A stretch of DNA of 64,000 nt, from the NCBI GenBank assembly GCA_028564675.1, contig JAOVVO010000073.1, forward strand, positions 1 through 64,000. Direction: 5' to 3'. This DNA is from Onchocerca lupi (Eukaryota > Nematoda > Chromadorea > Rhabditida > Onchocercidae). The translations under genes and the position numbers were made by a program. Under the pieces are notes generated by a model, which ran no database searches, had not been told where the DNA came from, and worked only from the letters and a program-made list of their open reading frames with translations. Within the stretch, counting starts at the first letter, position 1. The number at the start of each line of letters is the position of its first letter. Below are positions 25,052 through 38,068 of the stretch, piece by piece.

Positions 25052-27030
25052 GCAGTAACATGATCGAATAATAATCATAAACAACAGTAAGGAACGATTG
25101 ATTACAGGAAAAATATTGCTTCACTAATTGTTAGGTTTTCACTTTAGTTATGGCTTACAACATTAATTCGCCATACAGTAACCACCGTAATATTTTATTT
25201 TTTCACTTCTTTCTTGATTTTTTTTCTTTTTTTTTTTGTTAATTTCATTGCTTTTGCTTGTCTTGTAGAAAAAAGGAAAAATTATACTAATTCTTAAATC
25301 GCAAGTCAAAACCCAAATAGTTAGATTGCAAAACATTTTGTATGTCGAGCAAACGATGTACGATATAATAATCACAATATTAATAATAACTGATATAAAT
25401 GTATAAATGATGTGGAAACATGACACAACGTAAACAAATTTGAAAAAATAACTCAAGAAATGCATGCGATCCCTGCACTTTTCACAACAAAAAATGCACA
25501 GGAATCAAGAAGACAAAAACATGAAGAGTGTACGAAAACTATCCTATCTGGAACTGATCAATCCAAAGCAACATAAAAGAAGAGGGAGAAGACAAATGAA
25601 CCGGATGAACCAAAATTCTTTTCCAATTTTCCGAAGAATAAGATAGCATCGTAACACACTAAACGTCACCATTAATTGACAGAAAAAGAATGATTAAAAA
25701 GGAATTATGCCAAGGGATTGTATTACTGAAATCTGTCACAGTAGTTTCGGTTTACAAATATTCGGAAAAAAAGTGATATAGACAAGAGAAATGCATAACT
25801 AATGCAAAATTTAAAACAGAATGAAACATTTTTGGAAAAGAGGAAATGAAACGAACTGCATTACCGAATTCAAGCACATTATATGAGAATATTAAAAGGC
25901 AATATATAAATAGTTGATATTGAAATCAATTTTAAAAATTCGAAAAATTAAAGTGAATTTCTGGAAAAATTGAAGTCAATTACTGTGCATAAACGACTGA
26001 CGGAAAAAAGAGAATAATTCAGAAAGCAAGCGACCAACACGGAATGCTACATTTACATTTCACAGTAAACGATAACCGATTCCACAACTTCTCAGAAATA
26101 CCGTAAAAGCTTTCAAAAACATTTCAAAATATATTTCAAAAAACAATGAAAAATACAAAGGCTTTAAATGCGACCATATAAACTAAATAACATTCTGGTA
26201 CTTAGCACTTTAACATATTTTAATTTATTTTAACATTTAATATGCTTAACTTTTTTGATACATCATCGTAATAATTATGACTTTCTATTGTAAAATTTAT
26301 GTTTGATATTTTTAATGTGCTTAATTTATATTACTATCTAATAGCAACTCACTGTACTTCGTACATAATATGTTTGTGAAACCTGCTCAAATGTTCATTA
26401 ACGTTGAGGAACATAGAACTATACCTGTGCTGAAATAAAAAAAAATGACAAGTACATTCCAATCAAGTGAAAACAAAAATTTCATTCAAAAAAGATTTTA
26501 AAACAACGAAAAATTACAAGTTTGTTGGAAAATAAAAATAAAGATACAATAATAAAACTGCTCATAGCAATAGCTTCAAAGCCGCAAAAGGCATATGTTG
26601 GAAGTCCAAAAAATGCACTTCGCATGCTTAGAGGCCTGAGAACAACTCTATTACAACAACAGATCTCGAATAACAACTGGTTAAGAACAGAATTGTATTT
26701 CAATTTAAAATTTTTCTCTTTAAACGATATAATCAAAAATCTCAATCGATTGCAGTCGCAGTAGGACAATTTCATTTATTTTTGAGGCCAAATTCCATCA
26801 TAAGGCCAAATATATTTTTTCCATTATGAACACGCATAGGATAGAAGAAAAAAATTATATTAGCCTTAGGTAGAATTTGGCGATATTCTAAAATCGTTAA
26901 GTTTCCCAACTGCGTATTATTGTTTGAATAAAGTAAAAATGAATAACCAAGCACCTCCTTCACCATGTCACAATCAATGCTTGAAAATTTCCAAGCAGTG
27001 CTGCACATACCAGTTCCAACGTAAAATCGA
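24106..27030. other. Intergenic, AT-rich
   Basis: Gap between the DcpS start and the HMG-box gene stop. It contains a 36-base A tract at 25015-25050. ORFs at 25163-25465, 25464-25646, 26482-26775 and 26522-26764 lack splice sites and family likeness. The promoter of the DcpS cluster should lie near 24.1-24.6 kb, but I cannot point to an element. Confidence 0.45.
25015..25050. repeat. A36 homopolymer
   Basis: Thirty-six uninterrupted A bases, long even for this AT-rich genome. It may be a retroposed poly(A) tail, but no gene copy precedes it that I can see. Confidence 0.85.
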
Positions 27031-29566
27031 CTATCCGTTGTTGAATTCCGGAGATCGAGTACCTTTGTTGGGAACTGTCCAAGCACTATTCGAATTTGGC
27101 AAATACTGTTGTCCTGAGTAAAATGCCTGCTGAAGTGTTGATGACTCAGAGTTTGGAGGTCCCTTGTTTCCTTCTTGTTCCAGCATTGCTATGGCGACAC
27201 CACCATCTGCGAACGACTGTCCTGATGTATTGGTGCTCAACGCATATGCAAAACCATCCTAAAAACCACAGTTAAATTTCATTTGAGTAAAATTTATCTT
27301 GTGTCAATTGATATGTAAATTTTAGGTATTAAAATGAAAGACACGGGGTATTTCAGTTGCAGATTAACTGGAATTTTGCATTTCTTTGCTTTATTATGTA
27401 TAATATTTTCTCTTCCGCTTTTCGTTCTTAGGTGCAAAAAATGATGAAACTTTAAAAAATAGAAAGAAAAATATGAGAACAAAATAAAAAAAAAAAAACT
27501 AACTTGTGGAAAATTACTTGATTGCTGTTGTGGGATCATAAACGCTGGAGCTATTTGCATTTGTCCATGTGAAGATGGTAAAACAAATGGTGTATGGAGA
27601 GTAACCAAAGGATGTGTCTTTCGTGCATATGATCGTACTGAACTTGTAGATTCAGTTGTAGGTGTGGGTGCAGACGATGTCAAACTGAAGAAATTCCTGA
27701 AATAAAAGAAGTTACCTGAGGATAGAATGTTACGAACTTGTTATCTACATCCAATTCATTTCTAAAACATAGTAAATCGAAACATCACATGGCTTGGTAT
27801 TAACACAGTACAAAATCATCATGTTTCATCTGACAGTATAATTCAGTCATTAAGAACTATTACAATTGGTACTCGCATAAATATAACTGCTTTTCGAACT
27901 CTTTTCAAACAAAATATAATCAGTGAACAAATAAACGACTGCTGAATTCTCACTTGCTTTTCTTATCTGGTGTGATAAATCGCGCGCACCTTGGCAAATG
28001 TTTGTACTTAATGTGCTGCTGTAAGTGAGGCAGGAGTGAAAATGATCTAAAAAATATTTAAAATTTTCACAAATTAACTAGCAGGATTATCAGGTCATTT
28101 AAGACGGCATATTTTGAAGGTTTCATAATTACAAATCTAATATATCATAAATTGCCTGAATGACGATTAAGGTACTGCTGATCAAAAATTTAAATCCAGT
28201 TATAAAAAAAAAAAAAAAAAAAAACAGAAACAAAGTTATATGAAACAAGTCATGAGAAAAGCGGAAAAGAAAACAGAGTCAATGTTAATTCTAACAAATT
28301 TAAAATCTGATTTCATCTCCTATATCTCGGAACCAATGAAGATGAAGGTTAGTTTACCTTGGATATCGTTTATTTCTGAAACATGTCGACCATAAACAAG
28401 CATAACGTTTTTCGCCCTGTGCTAAAACGAAACTTTTGAGAAAATATACATAAAATTCGGTTATATTTGAAGAATTCTATGATATATAGTATATTCGAAT
28501 CGACTTATATTCATGAATTTCATCATCTAACAAGTAGATATCTTTTAATTCTTCAATGTCTGTCAATAAAGATAAAAGTATCCAACTTACTCTGGAATGC
28601 AACACACAGCGTATTTAAATTTTAGACCAGCTATTGGATTATCGGTACTTTAAATTCTATTATGTGCCACTTGCTAAACTTCATCTACGGAATGTGTTGA
28701 TAAAATGAATTATTTACAGAAGTATTCCATATTGTGTGTAGTTTTGATATGTTCGTAAAGAGCATCAGATGTGTCTGCCTGGATATCGCATTTCTGCCAC
28801 ATGCACTGATAAACGAGAATTCTTCCTGGAGGTGGCTGAAAAAAAGCCATTCACACTTTACCAGCAGATTGGTTGGTATATTTGATTGAACAATACAACT
28901 ATTCCACTGCAATGATATTTACTCTTTAAGATGGTAGTGATTTAGAAAATGTGAAGAGGAAAGAAACACCAACCAAAATGATTTTTTGACTGTCATCCTC
29001 TTTTGCTTCTTTTGCAATCTGTTCCGCACGTAATTTGTATTTATTCTTTTCTTCAGCTGATACTTTAGCCCACTATAAATGATTTATCAGTTAACAAAAC
29101 ATCCATGGATAAATAACGATCATAGATGTTGCATAATATAAATTTACTTATTATAACAATAACGATGAAAACATATGCATCATGATTCACCTCTTCGCCG
29201 ACACGTTTGCTCACTTCAACAAAGTTCAATTCAGGATGTGCTGCTCTGATGCGTTTTCTAGCCTCACCATGGAATAACATATAACCAGTTCTTGCACGAC
29301 ATGCCTTTTTGGGTTTCTGTAAAAACTTAAACTAGCAGTTCTAGGAATATATTAGATTTAATCTTTCGTAATACCAAAAGCATTGATAAACCAGGAATTC
29401 TCAAATTATGAGATCTGGATACACTAAAAAAATAAAGTCTGAAAACCTTGGCGGGAGTGCCACTGCTCGATGTTTCCTGTGCTCCTGCAGCCGCTGCTGT
29501 TCCACACACTGCACCACCTGCCGCGAGATTATCTGCCACGAAATTACCTGGGCCGGACATCTCCAT
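27031..29566 (-). CDS. HMG-box protein with two C2H2-type fingers
   Basis: Nuclear protein of about 342 residues. Exons are 29447-29566, 29191-29316, 28974-29072, 28718-28835, 28358-28421, 27954-28046, 27504-27684 (or to 27696) and 27031-27258, all in phase. After a 40-residue Ala/Gly-rich start comes an HMG box (about 41-105) with GYMLFHGEARKRIRAAHPEL and WAKVSAEEKNKYK. A first finger follows, CMWQKC..LYEHIKTTH, then a second, CLWSTC..FSLLPHLQQHIKYKH. The C-terminal 150 residues are Ser/Thr/Gln-rich. The two fingers remind me of the C-terminal pair in ARID2 of the PBAF remodeller, while an HMG box occurs in its partner polybromo; the combination here is unassigned. Exon 7 has two in-frame acceptors 12 bases apart. 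Confidence 0.75.
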
Positions 29567-30952
29567 CACATGTCGTGTTGAAAGTGCCGGAAAACACAAT
29601 CGACCACACAATTAACTAATGTGATATTGTTGCACTATAAGTATATTTTAAAAATGTCCGACAGTACTTTCTAAAGTACCATGGCAAAAATACAGAACTC
29701 ACCAACAAATTATAACATCCTTCTCTGTTAAGGTCAATCTCTCTAATGGAAGACCGATAATTACAAAAAATCAATCCATTTTAAAAATATTATTAACAAC
29801 CTATCATCTATTTTGCATCATTTATGAAACACCTAAACAGTACTGTGAGTTCTACTCCTTCGATATTTGAACTGGTGCAATGCTGATATGACTGCATATA
29901 CGAATCCATTTTCTCTTATAAAACGGCCACCATCTAACCTGCATGCATCCTTCAGAAAGCATATTACTATCAAAAAATTTAAAACTTAGATGAAATCAAG
30001 GACCTACGACAATAATGAGCGAAATATTAATCAGACTTGCGGGTTATTAAGAAAAAGATGCCGTTTCCGCAATCCCTTGCAATTTACTCCCGAACTTCTC
30101 AAATTATTACAATTTCGGGAACCACTAAACTATACGCTCGATAATAGGAACTGTACCGATTAAAAACGGATCCATAACAAACAAGAAACTTCGCAAAAAT
30201 TTAATGTTGTATTTTATAGGAAGCAAACGAATAAAGCTAAAATTAACATGCGGTAAAAAAGCCAAATGAATACAAACGAAAGGACAGAGATGAAAACAAA
30301 CCCTCATACACTGTATATCACATTTTCAGTTGCGATAAACTTCGTTAGTATTACAATAAAATTTGCATTAAATACATAGCATTCCAAGAACTAATGTTAC
30401 AATTATACATGAGAGTTGATACAACTCTAAAATAGGCAATGCTTCAAGAAAGATTGCTAAATAGAGAAAAAAGGGATCCAAGGTGACAAACAAATCCAAA
30501 TCACCAAGATCATCCAATCAGTATAACCCGAAATCATTGAAGTGTAGTCGCACACTAAATCAGAGTTTTAAACATTGCTTGATGATGAAATGACATGCAT
30601 TGAGATATTAAGTTTATCAGGATACATTTAAATATATTGTAAGTCTATCCAGTGTTTTGGAAAAATTTTCCTTTTATCTTCAAAGCGATGGGCAAAGCAT
30701 TCGTCAGAGAAAATCACCGCTACGAAAAAATAAAGTCATACATCAAGTACAACTATTCAGGATAATCCATTTTTTCTGGTCAAAACGATGTTTGCGTCAA
30801 TAGTGACATTACAAAGTGAATAAATATAAGTGTCTCAAGTCCAGCACATATTATCGTTATTTCTGAGCATTACCTCAGAGTACTGATCACTTACTGTCGT
30901 AAAACAGATATAAACAAAGAAAAGATTTGTAAACCAAATCAACAGAAGAAAG
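29567..30952. other. Intergenic between same-strand genes
   Basis: About 1.4 kb of AT-rich DNA between the unrecognised gene's stop and the HMG-box start. It should hold the HMG promoter. The only ORF (30125-30307, minus) has no support. Confidence 0.4.
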
Positions 30953-33348
30953 TTAAAGTGTGGAATCATAACTGTAATCAGCTTTAAATTTTTTCAAATC
31001 CTTAAGAACTCTTTCGAAAGCAGCAGCGCGGCGATCCTGATTTTCGATCAGATTCATAAGACATGATATATCAGACGTGATTTCTTGAGCCAGAATCTTG
31101 ACCACCGTTGAGTGAATGGTTTCTTTCGCTAGCACTAGTTGACTGGGATGTAACTCTCTAAGCACTTCCGCCAATCTGTTCGCCCAATCCGCTTCTGAGT
31201 AACTTTTTTTATTCACTGAAGGACCAGCTTCAGGAGCAGCACTAAGAAGAGGTGCAAGAAATGGACGTCGCCTAAGGCGCAGAGTCCATACTGTTGAATC
31301 TCTTGCTCTGGATCCAGGAACTATTGGTGACGATGCAGACGTGTACTTGTCAAGAGGTGGAGGTGACGCATTATCGTCACAGTATTCGCCACGGTTTTCT
31401 TCTCCATCCATCATACTTGATGAAAATGATGAGCTCTGAATAAAAATGTTGATTACTTGCAAAACAAACCGTGAAGAAATAAATGATGAGAACCTGATAC
31501 GAACAATTAAAACTATGCAATCTATCATTCTGACTCTAAATGATTCTAAAAATTTCCCAAGCGGATATGAATAAACTTACGACTTGCGCAGCAGTTAAAC
31601 GGGGTGGTGTGTCATCTGAATGTACTGACGATGTTGCTGCCGACTCAGGATCAGTACCATTATCTTGCCCTACAATCATCTCATTATCATGTTAGTTAAT
31701 AACATCTTTTCTTAAATATTCTAAAGTTAAGCGTTTAAATTTTTCTTGATAGAAATTTTCTATTTAGAATCTCTTTTTATGCCATCTGTTGAATCTTCTT
31801 GCAAGAAAATATGAGTAAATGAAGTGTCAATCCAAACCATACAGTTATAAAAGATGGAGCACGAGTCTCCTACCGTTACGAAATGCCAAAGCTTAAAGAG
31901 CTCCTATCTGAATTTGGAATGAACATCAAAAATTCAAAAATTGGAATTTTACCACATGCAGCATTCTGACATTCATTGTCCAGCTGTGGCATTTCTTGCT
32001 TAGCGGTCTGGAAACCATGATAAATTTTGAGATTTACTCTCAGATTGCAGATGTATGGACTGTTTCCTAATTAACATAAGTCGTTAGCGAAATCGACAAC
32101 ATTTCTTTCATGCAGACAGGATTGATAATATCCAAAACACAATAATATATATGCAATTCAAACCATAACATTGTAATAGTGCTTCTCATAAAAACTAATA
32201 AAGTAAGAAGAATCTTGTTAGATCCATTTTTCATCAATCAATTTCATGAAAACCTCCTTGTTTTTTCTCTCCTTTCAAATCCATTATAAGAGTTATGCTC
32301 TAATTTACGGTACAGCATACTCAGTATCAAAAGATCAACAAACTTGACCACAATTTTTTAAGCCCCTTTCTATCCCAAATCCTTACTTTCGAAAGCAGCC
32401 GCTGAACTTCATCCTTCCTATCCAAAAGCGAATCCTGGTTATCATCGTTATCTTTCGGAAGCAATAAGCATGACTTCCTTGTATTTGGATTACCATTGTC
32501 ACTATTATCTGTGGAAGCACTATGATCATTCGAGAGACCATCTACTGCTGGCGACTGCAAAGAAAAAAAAATAAATCGAAAATATATTGAGAAATCAATT
32601 TAAACCATGTACTTTCATAATTCATGGGAAAACAGTCCAATTTACAAATCCATGTTTGCTTTACATGTTTTTTCCCTTAAGTATGGCTTTGGATTTGTTT
32701 GCATATATAATTAGAACTATACCAATTATTCTTATTTTCGTTGATCTGTCAGCAACTTTTTTGTTAAGCTTTTCCAACAGTTGCTTCCTTCTTAATTAGT
32801 GAAAAGTTCTTAATAAAAATAAAAAAATTCACTACATACCAAACGTGGTGGAGTTTCGCGCTGTTCGTGTTTCAGCAATTTTCGAAGAATCTCTAAAATA
32901 TTGGGATTAACTTGATAAAATGAATTTTCGATATAAGAATTTATGCATAACTTTACTCATACAAACGACCTTCAGCAATAATATTTTAAAGACCTGCATT
33001 AACTATGTGAATTGATATGTTCAAATTCTCAGCAATAGTTAATTATCTCCAAACAAAATTACTGCTGACACAGAATAAATTTACGAAAAAAAAATTGTGA
33101 AAAAACCTGATCAGTATGCATTTCAATACTACATGGAATTTTCAACGATAATACTTCAACATCTCAGTTCATTATTGGTAATTTTCCATTCCTCAGTTAT
33201 TCATCTTACCTGGCTGAGAATCATTTTCTCGAATTAGATTATCGAGTAATCCCGATTGTTGTGTCATCTGTCGTGTCTTTTTTTTTCGTTTATTCTTTAC
33301 CGTTAACAATCTCCTTTCAGCGAATTTCTTTCGGGCCGCTCCCGGCAT
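30953..33348 (-). CDS. Unrecognised nuclear-type protein, 328 residues
   Basis: I do not recognise this gene. Exons are 33210-33348, 32840-32892, 32387-32554, 31953-32007, 31581-31669 and 30953-31435; every junction keeps phase. The N-terminus is very basic (ARKKFAERRLLTVKNKRKKK, about residues 5-24), like a nuclear localisation signal or nucleic-acid contact. The middle is acidic and Ser/Asn-rich. The last exon begins Ser-rich and ends with a probable helical region (about 230-320: WANRLAEVLRELHPSQ, then a charged coiled-coil-like tail). A TPPRL motif occurs twice, at the ends of exons 2 and 5. A TTTCAG (33368-33373) precedes the start; the first ATG after it opens only a short frame. A GC-rich patch lies just upstream. 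Confidence 0.7.
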
Positions 33349-33444
33349 TGCTGCACATCTTTTGGGCCTGAAATTCACCCATTTATTGCTAATCGTCTCC
33401 AAAATCAAGCATATTAGCGTTATAATAATAAACCTAACTTCACA

Positions 33445-33565
33445 TAGAGCGAAACATCACAAAACACGGCCCCCCAATCACCCCCACACGGTCCCCCAAT
33501 TATCACTCGCACCCGCCCCACGCCACCCGTCCGCACGCGCGCGCTCCCTATCCGTTACAACCGCC
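33445..33565. promoter_or_regulatory. GC-rich island, putative promoter
   Basis: About 120 bp of C-rich sequence with CGCACGCGCGCGCTC, standing out sharply from the surrounding AT-rich DNA. It lies just upstream of the minus-strand gene starting at 33348 and about 1 kb from OGG1 on the other strand. I infer a core promoter; no TATA box is seen. Confidence 0.4.
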
Positions 33566-34539
33566 TGCCTACAGAACCCAACAATTATCTATGCTATCCG
33601 AGCTGCTATAGGCAGTAGAATTTGCATGATGCAGCGGAAAATTGGTTTATTACTTCAGTACACGAGAATTGCCGGGAAAATTGATATATTTGTCTCCGGA
33701 ATATGCCGGGACTTTATCAAGACTTCTATTGAGGGAGTGATCTGAACGCTGAATCAAGGCGATAGTGAGAATATCGTATAAATAAGTATTTAAGTATTAG
33801 ATAGTAAATACAAGAAATGCTAATTTCGAAGAATTGAATGTGAATCTTCCCGCAATAGGTTTCGTTTAAAAACGTTAATCAATAAATAAGCGAAAAAAGA
33901 GTAGCGATTCATGTATTAGTAATTGAATAAGTGAGTTATTAAGTAAACTGGTTAGAATTATTGAGTGAACCAGTTATTGAGTAATGACTAAGTTTCGAGC
34001 AATGCAGATAGTGAAATTGCATATTTAGTGGTAAATATAAAGAAATAGATGAAAACTAAAAATAACTGGTAGTTTATGAGAAAAAAAGACCTTTCAATTT
34101 CAAAAAAGGGCAAAGAAGACTCGGTTTTGAAATCTGGAGGATTGGAAATTGAGAATAGAATATCTGAAATTGGTAATTAAGTACAAACTTTAGATCTAGA
34201 AACTTTATTTCTTCAGACCTTGAAATCAACTTACCTTCTGCTCTTCTCTGGAATTAAAAGATCTTTTCTATCTCCTGAAATATCTTTTTCTTATTTTTTT
34301 TCCGGAAGTTTTTGATTGCTAATTGATTTTCTCTTAATTTGATAATTAAAAATAAAAATTGCAATTAACATGTGAAGTAACTTGTGCATTTCTCATTCTT
34401 CTTAAATCAAATAAAATGAGAAAAATGAAGAAAAAAGTGGATTTCGCCCAGTTTTAGTTTTCGACTCTGCTCTTTTGTCTTACAATATTTACTTTTTATT
34501 TGCTTATTGTTTGTCCTTGAATAAGTTCAACCGGTGTAC
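33566..34539. other. Intergenic between divergent genes
   Basis: AT-rich spacer leading to OGG1. I see no clear spliced-leader acceptor immediately before the OGG1 ATG, so an upstream non-coding exon is possible. Confidence 0.4.
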
Positions 34540-37307
34540 ATGCCATTGCTGAAATGCTCGAAAGAAGAATTAAATCTGGCAGCAGTGCTCTTAAGCGGCC
34601 AGTCCTTCAGGTATCATTTTTTAATTGCTTTTATTTTATTTTATCATCTGAATTCGGAACACTTTCAAATTATTGCTTGCATTTCCAATAACTTTACTTT
34701 ATATATTTGTAAACATATCTTCATCCAGTTAGTTTACTTTTAATATATTATTAATGACATCCATTAAGATTTGCTGAATCTGAAATGCGTGAAATTTTCT
34801 GAAAAGAATGTTCAATACTTCTTATTTCATCGTCTACTATTTTTGCATCAAACTTCTTTGCATGCAACCTCTTTTGTTCCATGAGTTCTGGGCCAGCTAA
34901 AAACACCGGAAGTTCAAGCACAGTTGGAAACAAAGAAGCCAAAAATACCAATTATATTGAAAAGAATTCAGATCTTTGATAATATCCTTTAGAAATTGCT
35001 TTAATCAAAGTTATTTTTATTTTTTAAATAAATTCATTTGTTGTTTTAATGTGTACAGGAGACATGCAAAATATGGAAAGAGACCTAAAAGAAGATGGCG
35101 AAATATTACATTCATTTTTTTTTTTTTTTTATAAATAGTTGTATAAACAAATTGGTTATTAAAATTTTCTTAACTCATTTCCTTTTTTTTTTTTTTTTGA
35201 TTTTGAGATGGAAAAAATTGATAAGAGATGATGATGAAAATATTGCGCCTTCATCAAGTGACATATTTTGTGGCGTTGCTAAACATCGAGTGTGGAAGAT
35301 ATGGCGTGAAAATGACGAACAATTAGGTTATGAAGTGCTGGCAAAGTTTTCGAAAGCTCTTGGCAATGACTTAGATGCTGTCAAAGATTATTTTCAAGTT
35401 AGTGGATTTATCAGTGATTGGCTCTCTTTTACATTTCTTTTTCAAAATCATCATTTTGGAAAGATATGGAAATTCAGATTTAATAGGAATATCGAATTTA
35501 GCACTTCTGCTTCGTATGCGTTGTACTTATTAGTCATTTCAAATTAAAAAGGATACTGTAAATTTCTTATCATTTTGTTGTTTCATTATTACAAACAATG
35601 AAATGCAATCCCCCTCCCCCTCTTCTCCCTTCCTCCCCCCCCCCCTCCCCAGTATTTATCTGTCAATACATAATCCGTGATATAATTTAGCTTGATATCG
35701 AACTAGCACCATTATATAAGCTCTGGACCGAAAATGATAAGCATTTCGCTCATCTTTTGGCGAATCATCGAACAAAACTGGAAGGAATTCGTGTCCTTCG
35801 GCAAGACCCGTTGGAAACTGTTTTTGCTTTCATTTGTTCTGCAAATAATCATATCCGACGTATCACAAGTATATTTTATACTCTTACTGCTTTTATATCG
35901 TGATGACAGATGATGATTGCTTACTATTTTCTCAAGATACCTTTATTTATTAACTTATAAACTTTTAGTCTATAGACTCGACCAATGTTGGAAAAGAATA
36001 AAAGACTAGGTAACAACATTAGCTTTACAATATCAGGTCTATTCATGATACATTTAAAAATAGTTAGATCAACTTTCATATTTCACATAATTTTAAGTAT
36101 GTCGAAGTAAATTACTCGTCTATGAGGGACAACGTTTCTTTGATGTCAATATTTCCTAATAATTTTGCAGAAATCACTGTTTTATGAATTCAGACATGGT
36201 TGAGACTTTATGTGAGCTTTACGGCGAAAGCATTAATGTTGCTTGTTCGAATGGCGCTAAAATATTTTATGATTTTGCTGATCCAAAACGCATGGCTGAT
36301 GATCCTGCATTAGAAACAGTTTTGCGAATGCGTGGTTTTGGTTACCGCGCATTGAACATTACACTCGCCTCCAAAGCGCTCGTAAGTTTTTGCCCTATAA
36401 TTAGCTCAAGAATGTTAGAGTGAGCTCAGTCTTGACTGAAATAGGTTTCCCGAACCGTTTTTCGGTTCTTATTTACTTTCTTGAGTTTTGTGTATTGATG
36501 ATAATGCGTAGTTTTCATGATAGGAAAATGGCGGGGAACAGTTTTTGGAAAATTTGTCAAAAGGTACTTACGAAGATGCAACGAAAAAACTTCAACAAAT
36601 ACGAGGAATTGGCTCAAAGGTGAGTATATTTGTCTTTCAATTTATTCTCTTTTGTTAATGATATTAATAAAGTGAATTTAAAGGCATAATTGGATGCCTG
36701 TTTTTAGATAGTACCCTATGCAAAGGAAAAATGATATTATGATATTAAAAAATGATATTATGGTCGGCCTTTTTACTAAAATTTGTTAGATTCGTCACAT
36801 CTTAAGGACTTCTTATGATTTTTTTCAAGGTTGCAGACTGCATATGTTTGATGGGACTGCGCATGCACTTCGTTGTACCAATTGATACTCATACATTACA
36901 AATCACAGCAGAAAATTATTTGAAAACATTGCCACAAAAGAAAATTTTGCAAGGGAAGCATCGACATCAAATTAGTATGACTTGAATTTCGTTTGATTTT
37001 TAATTTATTCGAAGTTTTCCAAAATTCTGATGAATTCTATAACATTATTATATTTGAATCTCGCGGGGATTTAAGTATGCCCCAAATTTTCAATAGAAGT
37101 CATGATAGGTGGTAACTGTACCAATTCTTCATCAGCTACATTTCATCCCAATCATGTGAAAAATTTTCAGCGACTGTTTGGCAAGAAAAGTTTGGCCCAT
37201 ATGCAGGTTGGGCTCAAGCCGTTTTATTCGCAGCACATCTGCGACAGATGAATATCAGGCAACCAGCAAAAAAAAGAATATCCAAGATAAAAACAGTAAA
37301 GCCATAA
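34540..37307 (+). CDS. 8-oxoguanine DNA glycosylase/lyase OGG1
   Basis: Bifunctional glycosylase that removes 8-oxoguanine paired with cytosine in base-excision repair. Exons are 34540-34610, 35208-35397, 35691-35868, 36194-36381, 36524-36619, 36830-36974 and 37171-37307; all phases match; 334 residues (human 345). Family features: LSGQSFRW at the start, FICSANNHIRRI with the conserved asparagines at 139-140, and the helix-hairpin-helix-GPD core GIGSKVADCICLMGL..VPIDTH. Lys241 and Asp260 correspond to human Lys249 (Schiff base) and Asp268, with the same spacing of 19. YAGWAQAVLF carries the Gln and Phe (305, 309) that sandwich 8-oxoG in the human enzyme. The basic C-terminal tail could direct nuclear import. 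The acceptors of exons 2 and 6 are atypical (TTTTGAG, TTTCAAG). Caenorhabditis elegans is known to lack OGG1. Confidence 0.95.
35610..35650 (+). repeat. C-rich tract in OGG1 intron 2
   Basis: Forty-one pyrimidines, mostly runs of four to eleven C, ending CCCCAG. The opposite strand has several G runs and could form a G-quadruplex. It is an extreme composition for this genome and sits 40 bp before the exon 3 acceptor. Confidence 0.8.
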
Positions 37308-37989
37308 CAGAACCGGCGCTGAACAGTTGTTATTAATTTGTTAAAAACAATATAGTTTTACTACTATCCAAAATATATACATATTTCATTCATTTCCAAC
37401 AGAATGAAGCGAATAGCTCAGGTTCAGCATCTACATTAGTAACAAATTAAGTTCCATTATGAAAAATTTAAAAGCTTTCTGAATCAATATTTTTTTTTCG
37501 TATAATATTGTCACAATATGGTTCATTATGTAACCCGAAACTGAGATTCGAAAAATTACTATCTGATAAAAACACAGTGATCAGAAAATCAAATTTATCA
37601 AGACAGTGAATCACATCTGCAGGAATTCATTTAGCTGATCTCAGTTTTAGCCATTCTCTGTCGTCAATTTTTTTCCGGCGATTTTTTTGAAAATCTAATA
37701 TCATTTCGACTTAATAGTCATTTCTGTTGTGTTTGAGGAGACAACGGTTTTCGTCTCTGACAGCTTTCGTTCTGGTCGTTTCCCTTTGTTTTTTTAAGTT
37801 AGTAACAACTTAGTTTTAAAAATAGCGTTTCAGAGATTAACTATGTTGACTAATCAGAAGATATCATTATTAATGTTGGGACTATACGTTTCTGGTCTGA
37901 CCTTAGTAGTGCATTATGTATTCCAACTTTTAACATCACAAATCATTACAAGACTGTCTTAATAATTTAAAGGCAAACTAGTGTTGCCT
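37308..37989. other. Convergent 3' region
   Basis: Sequence between the OGG1 stop and the possible last exon of the minus-strand gene at 38.1 kb. No coding or structural signal seen. Confidence 0.4.
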
Positions 37990-38068
37990 ATCTTGTTCAG
38001 AATTTTTTGATTTTTGGTTATTTCCAAAAGCAATACTTTTTCAAAGTTGATAATATAGGAAAGAATTA

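Noticed and set aside
33362..33745. Plus-strand ORF of 127 codons across the GC-rich island
   Set aside because: Composition follows the island, there is no splice context, and it overlaps the start of a well-supported minus-strand gene.
34751..34951. Minus-strand ORF inside OGG1 intron 1, possibly a nested gene
   Set aside because: One open frame with a TTTTTAG-like acceptor, but no partner exons found on that strand and no family recognised.
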